From the NCBI GenBank assembly GCA_036405135.1, contig DASWYF010000051.1, positions 1 to 45,661 of the forward strand: DNA of 45,661 nucleotides. Direction: 5' to 3'. The notes under the pieces are model-generated. The model saw only the letters and a list, made by a program, of their open reading frames with translations. It had not been told where the DNA came from and made no database searches. Made by a program: the position numbers and the translations under genes. Shown here piece by piece: positions 1 to 6,117 of the stretch. Positions within the stretch are counted from its first letter, which is position 1. The number at the start of each line of letters is the position of its first letter. The DNA comes from Verrucomicrobiia bacterium. Lineage in GTDB: Bacteria; Verrucomicrobiota; Verrucomicrobiia; Limisphaerales; JAEYXS01.

Positions 1-120
1 AGCTGGCTCCACCAGTTCCGCCGTCTGCGCATCCGCTACGAACGCCGCCCGGACATCCATCTGGCCTTCCTCACGCTCGGCTGCTCCCTCATCTGCCTCC
101 GCTCTCTTTCAAGCACTTGA
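1..120 (+). CDS. IS5-family transposase, C-terminal fragment (cut by window edge)
   Basis: Reading from base 1 in frame gives 39 residues ending in TGA at 118-120. The peptide contains WLHQFRRLRIRYERRPDIH followed by AFLTLGCSLICLR. This matches the conserved end of the DDE domain of IS5-family transposases, where the RRLRIRYERR stretch and a final Cys/Leu-rich segment close the RNase H-like fold. The start lies outside the window, so completeness cannot be judged. Just downstream, 126-143 contains a candidate terminal inverted repeat (reverse complement GAGCGTGTAACAAAA), but its partner end is not visible. The assignment to a DDE transposase is fairly safe; the subgroup is from memory. Confidence 0.75.
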   Translation, partial: SWLHQFRRLRIRYERRPDIHLAFLTLGCSLICLRSLSST

Positions 121-207
121 TCTCTTTTTGTTACACGCTCTTAAGCTCAAAGTTCAAAACTCAAAGGAAGGAGGTGTCTTGTGACTGGGGGAGGGCTATT
201 CATGGCA

Positions 208-297
208 GTGGGACATTTTGGCGCACGCGGGCAGGCCATATTGGTGAGACGCGGATTTGGGCTGGTTGACACAGTTTGGTGGGACAAAATGGCGCAC
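208..297. repeat. Pair of 19-bp direct repeats, IS21-like terminal repeats (relic?)
   Basis: GTGGGACA-TTT-TGGCGCAC at 208-226 recurs as GTGGGACA-AAA-TGGCGCAC at 279-297, a start-to-start spacing of 71 bp. Only the three central bases differ. IS21-family elements carry multiple similar direct repeats at their ends, often with a GGGACA...GGCG-like sequence, so this could be the remnant of one IS21 end. No istA or istB remains, so the assignment is tentative. Confidence 0.35.
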
Positions 298-475
298 TTA
301 AATTCTGGAAAAGATTTCAGATTATTTTGAAACTTTTTCACGTCTGCGGCGTCTATGTAGGTAGCAAGAAAGGAGGCGGGTTGAATGACCAAAAAGCAGG
401 GGAAAATTCATCGCGAGCGACGCAAATTGCCAGAGTTTCATTTTTTATGGTTTGAAGACCATAAGGTCTGGTTTG

Positions 476-503
476 GGCTCGAGAGGACTCTCGCCCTACC
501 GGG
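476..503. repeat. Palindromic repeat, GAGGAC..CTCGCCCTACC type
   Basis: A stem CGAGAG / CTCTCG with a GA loop is followed by CCCTACC. The copy at 29082-29104 has a different stem (GGTGAGG..CCTCGCC) but the same GAGGAC core and the same CTCGCCCTACC tail. This is a REP-like family with variable stem bases. Confidence 0.5.
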
Positions 504-573
504 TTGAGGTGGAGCAAAGGCTTGCAGCAGCGGGCTTAAACGAGGATAACAAAAGCGTTCAACATTGATTCAC

Positions 574-1149
574 ATGAAGCACAAAGTTTTAGTCATTATC
601 GGTGATGCCACGGAAACCGTGGACACGTTGTATCCATACTATCGCTTGATCGAGGGCGGTTATCAGCCGGTGGTGGCGGCTCCGGAGAAGCGGCGCTATC
701 AGATGGTGCTGCACGAGATCAAGCCAGGGTGGACGATCACGAAGGAGTGGGAGGGGTATTCCATCGAGGCAGAAGTCGCCTTCAAGGACATCAATCCGGA
801 TGATTATCTAGGCATCTTTTTCAGTGGCGGTCGCGCGCCGGAGTATATCCGTGAGGATGAGGCACTTCTGAGTATCACACGCGATTTCTTTGCGAAGAAC
901 AAGCCGGTGGCGAGTGTGTGCCACGGCGTGGAGATTCCGGCGCGGGCGGGTTGCGTGAAGGGCAAGCGCATGGCGACGGTGGCGAAGTGCAAGTTCGACT
1001 TGGAGATCTGCGGCGGCACGTATGTGAATGAGCCGTGCGTGATCGATGGGAACATGGTGAGCGGTCGCACGTATCATGACAGTGGTCACTTCGTGGGGCC
1101 GTGGATCAAGATGCTGGATGAAGCCGCGGCGAAGTTGGGGAAGAAGTAG
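574..1149 (+). CDS. DJ-1/PfpI family protein
   Basis: This is a 191-residue single-domain protein of the DJ-1/PfpI (class I glutamine amidotransferase-like) superfamily. The N-terminus KVLVIIGDATETVDTLYPYY is the first beta strand and loop with the conserved Glu. FFSGGRAPEYIRED is the family's GG-APEY-R loop, and SVCHGVEIPARAG holds the nucleophile-elbow Cys-His pair (about residues 116-117). Such proteins act as deglycases, glyoxalases, peptidases or chaperones, and the sequence does not separate these. There is no signal peptide, so it is probably cytoplasmic. An in-frame TTG at 565 would add three residues; ATG at 574 matches the family start. No partner genes are evident, and a palindromic repeat separates it from the next gene. 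Confidence 0.85.
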   Translation: MKHKVLVIIGDATETVDTLYPYYRLIEGGYQPVVAAPEKRRYQMVLHEIKPGWTITKEWEGYSIEAEVAFKDINPDDYLGIFFSGGRAPEYIREDEALLSITRDFFAKNKPVASVCHGVEIPARAGCVKGKRMATVAKCKFDLEICGGTYVNEPCVIDGNMVSGRTYHDSGHFVGPWIKMLDEAAAKLGKK

Positions 1150-1225
1150 AGGGTGAGGTGTTTTGCCGGTTCGACAGGTGCTTTTGCCTGTCGGACCGGT
1201 GTGAAATAAATGCCTGCGGCATGGG

Positions 1226-1260
1226 GAGACTGGACAGGCGGTGGCGGCTGTCCCACTACG
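1226..1260. repeat. Palindromic repeat family A (GGACAGGCG hairpin)
   Basis: GGACAGGCG-gtgg-CGGCTGTCC followed by CACTACG. Related copies sit at 11625-11653, 24546-24582 and 27882-27920, the last inside rtcB. This copy has one mismatch in the stem. It lies in the leader of the WG-repeat gene. Confidence 0.75.
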
Positions 1261-1316
1261 GTGGTGTGGCAGGCGAGGGCGCCTGCGGGGAAGGAGTTAA
1301 GAAATCTGAGTTGTTT

Positions 1317-1820
1317 ATGAAACGAATTGAGCGGAAGAAGATCGGGATGGTGGCGGGTGCGTTGTTGCTGTCGCTGACGGTGGTGTGGGCGGCGGAGCGT
1401 CCGCCGTTGCCGTTCTCGAAGGATGGGAAGTTCGGTTACCAAGGTCGCAAACGCGAGGTGGTGATCGAGCCGAAGTATGATTTCGCCAATGAGTTTTCGG
1501 AAGGATTCGCAGCGGTGGGAGTGGGCGCTTATCCGAAAACGAAGTGGGGTTATATCGATCTGACGGGGAAGATGGTGATCGAGCCGAAATTTGATGAGGC
1601 GTATGCATTCTCCGAAGGGATTGCGGCGGTACGTATGGGTGTGACGGAGAAGGCGAAGGGGCAGTTGGGTTACATCGACAAGACGGGGAAGTATATCGTG
1701 GAGCCGAAGTTTGATGAAGCGGAGCCATTCAAGGATGGGCGCGCGCGGGTGCGGATCATCAAGGAGGGTTACGGCTACATCAATACGAAGGGTGAAGTGG
1801 TGGAGGCGTTGAAGTTATGA
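1317..1820 (+). CDS. Exported WG-repeat protein
   Basis: The product has 167 residues. It starts with a signal peptide (MKRIERKKIGMVAGALLLSL, cut probable after VVWA). Three WG/KWG-type repeats follow: FGYQGRKREVVIEPKYDFAN, WGYIDLTGKMVIEPKFDEAY and LGYIDKTGKYIVEPKFDEAE. A fourth partial unit, YGYINTKGEVVEAL, closes the protein. WG repeats form a beta-propeller-like or binding module of uncertain function in extracytoplasmic proteins. The open frame reaches up to 1158, but that part covers a palindromic repeat and non-coding sequence, so I place the start at the ATG preceding the signal peptide. Its last codons overlap the start of the following sulfatase gene by 4 bp (ATGA), which implies translational coupling and one operon. 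Confidence 0.8.
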   Translation: MKRIERKKIGMVAGALLLSLTVVWAAERPPLPFSKDGKFGYQGRKREVVIEPKYDFANEFSEGFAAVGVGAYPKTKWGYIDLTGKMVIEPKFDEAYAFSEGIAAVRMGVTEKAKGQLGYIDKTGKYIVEPKFDEAEPFKDGRARVRIIKEGYGYINTKGEVVEALKL

Positions 1821-3577
1821 GAAGGTTGCTGCTGACAGTGCTGGGCTGGTGGATGGTGATGGGCAGCATTGTTTACGCAGCGCAGCAACAGCGGCAGCCG
1901 AATGTCATCGTGGTGATCACGGATGACCAGGGCTACGGAGACATCGGGGCGCATGGCAATACGATGATCCGCACGCCGAATCTGGACAGGCTGCACGGGC
2001 AATCGGTAAGGCTAACGGATTTTCACGTGGACCCGACGTGTTCACCGACGCGGGCGGCGTTGCTCACGGGACGTTACTCCACACGCAGCGGCGTTTGGCA
2101 CACGATCATGGGGCGCTCGCTGATGTATCACGATGAGGTGACGCTGGCGGATGTCTTTAAGGAGAACAAATATCAGACGGGTATCTTCGGGAAGTGGCAC
2201 CTGGGGGACAGTTATCCGATGCGACCGCAGGATCGCGGGTTTCAGGAGGTGTTGATCCATGGCGGTGGCGGTGTGGGGCAGACACCGGATTTCTGGGGGA
2301 ATGATTATTTTGATGATACGTATTGGCAGAACGGTGTGGCGAAGGAGTTCAAGGGGTATTGCACGGATGTGTTTTTCAACGGGGCGCTGAGTTTCATTGA
2401 GAAGAACAAGGAGAAGCCGTTCTTCGTGTATCTGCCGACGAATGTGCCACACAGCCCTTACAACGTGGCGGAGAAGTATTCGAAGTATTACAAAGACAAG
2501 GGAGTGCCTCCTGAAATGGCGAAGTTTTACGGAATGATCGAGCAGTTCGATGAGAACATGGGCGTGCTAATGGGGAAGCTGAAAGAGTGGGGGCTGGAGG
2601 AGAATACGATCCTGATCTACCTGACGGATAATGGGACTTCGGCGGGAATCATCCGATCTGCCGGAGCGGGTAAAGGGAAGAAGGCAGCGGAGCCGAGTGG
2701 CTGGACGGGATTTAATGCGGGGATGCGCGGGGCGAAGGGCGGAGTGTATGATGGTGGGCATCGGGTGCCGTTTTTTATTCGCTGGCCGAAGGGTGGCATT
2801 GGCGGAGGCAAGGATGTGGCGCAGCTCGCGGCGCATATGGATGTGCTGCCGACGTTAGTAGATTTGTGCGGATTGAAATTCACGGCGAAGAATCCGCTGG
2901 ATGGGAAGAGCGTTGCGCCGTTGTTAAAGGGTGAAGGAAAGAGTTGGCCGGAGCGCACATTCTTCGTGCACACGCAGCGCGAGGAGATTCCGCCGAAGTG
3001 GAAGAACAGCGCAGTGATGACATCGCAGTGGCGTTTGGTGAATGGCAAGGAGCTTTACGACATCAAGGCTGATGCGGGGCAGACGGCGGATGTGGCAGCG
3101 AAAAATCCTGAAGTGGTGGCGAAGTTGACGGCGGAGTATGAGGCTTGGTGGAAATCGCTGGAGCCGAGTCTGGCACGCTATGGGTGGATCACGCTCGGTG
3201 CGCCGCAGGATAATCCGACGCATCTCAACTGCATGGATTGGCATGCGGATCAGGCGCAGATTCCTTGGCATCAGGGCATGATCGACAAAATGCCCGTGGC
3301 GAACGGTTACTGGATGGTAGCGGTGGCAGCTTCCGGGAAATACGAAATCACGCTGCGGCATAAACCGGCGGTGGCGAAGTTCGATCTGCAAGCGACTCAA
3401 GCGGTAGTGAAAGTGGGTGAGGTGGAGGCAAAGGTTGAGATGCCTGCTGGCGCGAACGAAGTAAAGGTGATGATGAATCTACCAAAAGGGCAGGCGAAGA
3501 TGCAGACGTGGCTGAAGGATGCGGCGAAAGGTGAGGAACGCGGGGCGTTCTTTGTCGAGGTGAAGAAAGTGGATTGA
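1817..3577 (+). CDS. Secreted type I sulfatase (arylsulfatase A family)
   Basis: This is a 586-residue sulfatase that hydrolyses sulfate esters, probably in the periplasm or outside the cell. A signal peptide (about residues 1-21) is followed by the metal-binding ITDDQGYGD. CSPTR at 75-79 follows, in which Cys75 should be converted to formylglycine by a sulfatase-modifying enzyme not present in this window. GKWHLG, PFFVYLPTNVPHSPYN and YLTDNGT supply further active-site residues. After about residue 450 there is an additional C-terminal region with no recognised motif. The ATG overlaps the upstream stop, and a GGAGG lies about 10 bases upstream. A second sulfatase follows after one base, so the two probably act on the same sulfated glycan. 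The substrate cannot be read from the sequence. Confidence 0.93.
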   Translation: MRRLLLTVLGWWMVMGSIVYAAQQQRQPNVIVVITDDQGYGDIGAHGNTMIRTPNLDRLHGQSVRLTDFHVDPTCSPTRAALLTGRYSTRSGVWHTIMGRSLMYHDEVTLADVFKENKYQTGIFGKWHLGDSYPMRPQDRGFQEVLIHGGGGVGQTPDFWGNDYFDDTYWQNGVAKEFKGYCTDVFFNGALSFIEKNKEKPFFVYLPTNVPHSPYNVAEKYSKYYKDKGVPPEMAKFYGMIEQFDENMGVLMGKLKEWGLEENTILIYLTDNGTSAGIIRSAGAGKGKKAAEPSGWTGFNAGMRGAKGGVYDGGHRVPFFIRWPKGGIGGGKDVAQLAAHMDVLPTLVDLCGLKFTAKNPLDGKSVAPLLKGEGKSWPERTFFVHTQREEIPPKWKNSAVMTSQWRLVNGKELYDIKADAGQTADVAAKNPEVVAKLTAEYEAWWKSLEPSLARYGWITLGAPQDNPTHLNCMDWHADQAQIPWHQGMIDKMPVANGYWMVAVAASGKYEITLRHKPAVAKFDLQATQAVVKVGEVEAKVEMPAGANEVKVMMNLPKGQAKMQTWLKDAAKGEERGAFFVEVKKVD

Positions 3578-3578
3578 T

Positions 3579-5402
3579 ATGAGATCTCTTAATTATTTAC
3601 TGATGGTGATGGGGCTGGTGCTGACGATTGGTGAAGTGTCAGCGGCTACCAAACCGAATGTCGTATTCATCTTGATCGATGATTACGGCTGGGCGGATGT
3701 GGGCGTGCATGGGAGCAAGTTCTACAAGACACCGAACATCGACAAGATGGCGGCGCAGGGGGCGCGATTCACGGATGGGTATGCGGCGTGTCCGGTGTGC
3801 TCACCGACGCGCGCGAGCATCATGACGGGCAAGTATCCGGCGCGGTTGCAGATCACGGATTGGTTACCGGGGCGCGGCGATAAACCGGATCAGAAACTGG
3901 CGGTGCCCAAGATACAGCAGCAATTGCCGCTAGCAGAGGTGACGCTGGCGGAGGCGTTGAAGGCGGGTGGGTATGTGACGGCGCACATTGGTAAGTGGCA
4001 CTTGGGCGGTGAGGGGTTTGAGCCGCAGAAGCAGGGGTTTGATATCAATATCGCCGGGGATCATACGGGAACGCCGGTGACGTATTTCGCACCATTTGAA
4101 GCGGCTGGCAAGAATGGTGGACCGACGCGCTCGATGCCGGGCTTGGAGAAGAGTGAGCCAGGTGAATATCTGACGGATCGATTGGCGCTGGAGGCGGAGA
4201 AGTTCATTGAGGCTAACAAGAGTAAACCGTTCTTCCTCTATCTCTCGCATTACGGAGTGCATACGCCGATGCGGGCGAAGGCGGATGTCATCGCGAAATA
4301 CAAGAGCGATGGCAAGGTGGGCACGCAGACGAATGCGATCTATGCGGCGATGGTGGAATCCATGGACGATAGCGTGGGGCGGGTGTTGAAGAAATTGGAG
4401 GAGCTAAAGCTGACAGAGAACACGCTGGTGGTGTTCACGTCGGATAATGGCGGGCTGTGCGTGGTGGAGGGGTCGAATACGCCGGCAACGATCAACAGTC
4501 CCTTGCGCGAGGGCAAAGGGTATCTGTATGAGGGCGGGATTCGCACGCCGTGGGTGGTGCAGTGGCCGGGTGTGATCAAGGCGGGCACGGTGTTCACGAA
4601 TGCGGTGAGTTCGGTGGATTTTTACCCGACCATTCTCGCAGCGACGGGCACGCCGATGCCGAAGGAGAGCAAGGTGGATGGCGTGAGCTTGGTGGCATTG
4701 CTCAAAGGCGGTGCGGCACCCAAGCGGGATTCGCTTTACTGGCATTATCCGCATTATAGCAACCAAGGCGGGCGACCAGGTGGGGCGATTCGTGAGGGGG
4801 ATTTGAAGTTGATCGAGTTTTATGATGACGGGCGGCTCGAATTGTTCGATGTGCGGAAGGATAAGGGTGAATCGCGCAATCTGGCGGAGGAGCAGAAGGC
4901 GACGGCGATTCGATTGCAGCGGAAGCTGGATCAGTGGCGTCGCGACCTGAAGGCGCAGATGATGGAGGAGAATCCGGCGTATGTGGCGAATCCACAGGCG
5001 TCGAATGGAGACATCGTGCTACATGCGAAGTCGGCGAATATCCATGGCACGATGGTGCGGTATGAGCCGCTACCGCATAAGAACACGTTGGGCTTTTGGG
5101 TGCGGGCGGAGGATAGCGTGAGCTGGGATTTCACGGTGACGAAGCCGGGCAAGTTCACGGTGGAGGCGTTGCAAGGGTGCGGCACGGGCAATGGCGGGAG
5201 CGAGGTGGAGTTCCGTGTGGGTGAGCAGAAATTGAAGCTGGTGGTGGAGGACACAGGACATTTCCAGAATTTCAAGGCGAAGGAGTTGGGCAGTATCACG
5301 ATCGACAAGCCGGGGCGCTATACGTTGAACGTGCAGCCGTTGACGAAGGCGAAGGCGGCGGTGATGGATCTGAGGATGGTGACGTTGAAGGCGGGGAGTT
5401 AG
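3579..5402 (+). CDS. Secreted type I sulfatase
   Basis: A second sulfatase, 607 residues, with a signal peptide ending near EVSAA (about residue 23). FILIDDYGWADVG binds the metal. CSPTR begins at residue 74 (formylglycine precursor), and GKWHLGGEGFEPQKQGFD and SDNGGLCVVEG complete the active site. The C-terminal 130 residues (from about 475) look like a separate beta-rich domain: GFWVRAEDSVSWDFTVTKPG and EFRVGEQKLKLVVEDTGHF resemble the carbohydrate-binding-like module often appended to Planctomycetes/Verrucomicrobia sulfatases. Only one base separates it from the preceding sulfatase, so the two are co-expressed. It is only distantly similar to that neighbour, so this is a functional pair and not a recent duplication. 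Confidence 0.93.
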   Translation: MRSLNYLLMVMGLVLTIGEVSAATKPNVVFILIDDYGWADVGVHGSKFYKTPNIDKMAAQGARFTDGYAACPVCSPTRASIMTGKYPARLQITDWLPGRGDKPDQKLAVPKIQQQLPLAEVTLAEALKAGGYVTAHIGKWHLGGEGFEPQKQGFDINIAGDHTGTPVTYFAPFEAAGKNGGPTRSMPGLEKSEPGEYLTDRLALEAEKFIEANKSKPFFLYLSHYGVHTPMRAKADVIAKYKSDGKVGTQTNAIYAAMVESMDDSVGRVLKKLEELKLTENTLVVFTSDNGGLCVVEGSNTPATINSPLREGKGYLYEGGIRTPWVVQWPGVIKAGTVFTNAVSSVDFYPTILAATGTPMPKESKVDGVSLVALLKGGAAPKRDSLYWHYPHYSNQGGRPGGAIREGDLKLIEFYDDGRLELFDVRKDKGESRNLAEEQKATAIRLQRKLDQWRRDLKAQMMEENPAYVANPQASNGDIVLHAKSANIHGTMVRYEPLPHKNTLGFWVRAEDSVSWDFTVTKPGKFTVEALQGCGTGNGGSEVEFRVGEQKLKLVVEDTGHFQNFKAKELGSITIDKPGRYTLNVQPLTKAKAAVMDLRMVTLKAGS

Positions 5403-5428
5403 GATTCTACACGGGGTTTGACTGGAAT

Positions 5429-5447
5429 CCAATTCCTGATAAATTGG
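5429..5447. promoter_or_regulatory. Candidate VapBC operator (CCAATT-N7-AATTGG)
   Basis: A perfect 6-bp inverted repeat, CCAATT (5429-5434) and AATTGG (5442-5447), ends five bases before the vapB ATG. A TTGACT hexamer lies at 5418-5423, so the palindrome would overlap the promoter. VapBC complexes usually repress their own promoter at such palindromes. This is inferred from position and symmetry only. Confidence 0.4.
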
Positions 5448-5451
5448 AAGC

Positions 5452-5676
5452 ATGAAGACGACGATTGATATTCCTGATGAGGTGCTGAAGGAAGTGATGC
5501 GGCATACGGGGGCTAAAACCAAACGGGAAGCAGTTGTGACGGCGGTGGAGCGGTTTAACAAACGGAAACGGTTGGAAGCGTTGAATGCGCGGGTGCGTGG
5601 AAGTTTCAAGAACTTCATGACGCAGGAAGATTTGAAGGAGATGCGGGAAGATAAAAAGTGGGAGGCGGGGAAGTGA
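5452..5676 (+). CDS. vapB: VapB-type antitoxin
   Basis: A 74-residue antitoxin. The N-terminus MKTTIDIPDEVLKEVMRHTG is the ribbon-helix-helix/VapB-type DNA-binding start. AKTKREAVVTAVERFNKRKR is the following helix, and the charged tail is the usual flexible toxin-neutralising segment. It overlaps the toxin gene by four bases (GTGA), the normal arrangement of a VapBC operon. A palindrome just upstream is the likely autoregulatory operator. It would neutralise the PIN nuclease encoded downstream. Confidence 0.88.
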   Translation: MKTTIDIPDEVLKEVMRHTGAKTKREAVVTAVERFNKRKRLEALNARVRGSFKNFMTQEDLKEMREDKKWEAGK

Positions 5677-6050
5677 AGCTGATCGATACGTCCAGTTGGA
5701 TCTACTATTTGCGGTCTTTGGATTCCGAGGCAAGCAAACGGGTGGAGAAGCTGATTTTGGAAGAGGAAGCGGCTTGGTGTGACGTGACCTTAGTGGAGCT
5801 ATGGAATGGGGTTCGGGGAGCCAAAGAGAAACGTGATTTAGCCGAGTTGGAGAAAGAAATTACACTTTTAAGCGTCGATTCTGAGGTCTGGCAACAGGCA
5901 AAGCAATTGGCGGTAGCTTGCCGGGATGCGGGATTGACCGCGCCTATGGCGGATATTGTCATCGCCGCTTGTGCCAAGACGTATGATGTGGAGTTGGAGC
6001 ATTGTGACCGGCATTTTGAGAAAATTCTCCAAATAGCTGCGAAACTGTGA
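5673..6050 (+). CDS. vapC: VapC-type PIN-domain toxin ribonuclease
   Basis: A 125-residue PIN-domain protein with the four acidic positions of the family. These are LIDTSSWIYYL near the N-terminus, VTLVELWNGVRG (Glu), MADIVIAACAKTYDVEL (Asp) and HCDRHFEKI (Asp). VapC toxins cleave tRNA or rRNA and are held inactive by VapB. I chose the GTG at 5673: GGAGG at 5661-5665 lies at proper spacing, and the GTG overlaps the vapB stop codon. A second GTG at 5658 would add five unlikely residues. All catalytic positions appear intact. Confidence 0.9.
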   Translation: MKLIDTSSWIYYLRSLDSEASKRVEKLILEEEAAWCDVTLVELWNGVRGAKEKRDLAELEKEITLLSVDSEVWQQAKQLAVACRDAGLTAPMADIVIAACAKTYDVELEHCDRHFEKILQIAAKL

Positions 6051-6117
6051 CTCGAATGAGATTCAAATTTACACTTTCCCTTTTGCCTGAACCTTCACAT
6101 TGTTTCCGACCTGAGTC

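Larger units (their letters stand above)
121..573. other. Gene-poor stretch with IS and palindrome relics
   Basis: I see no convincing gene here. An 81-codon minus-strand frame (147-392) has an improbable composition and no family resemblance. The stretch holds the putative end of the IS5-type element (about 126-143), a pair of 19-bp direct repeats (208-226 and 279-297) and a hairpin repeat (about 476-503). A TTGACA hexamer at 266-271 lacks a good -10 partner at normal spacing. Confidence 0.6.

Noticed and set aside
147..392. 81-codon minus-strand frame near the left end
   Set aside because: Covers repeats and IS relics; composition is not protein-like and no start site is seen.
1158..1316. 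N-terminal extension of the WG-repeat gene
   Set aside because: Contains a palindromic repeat, and the signal peptide starts at the ATG at 1317.
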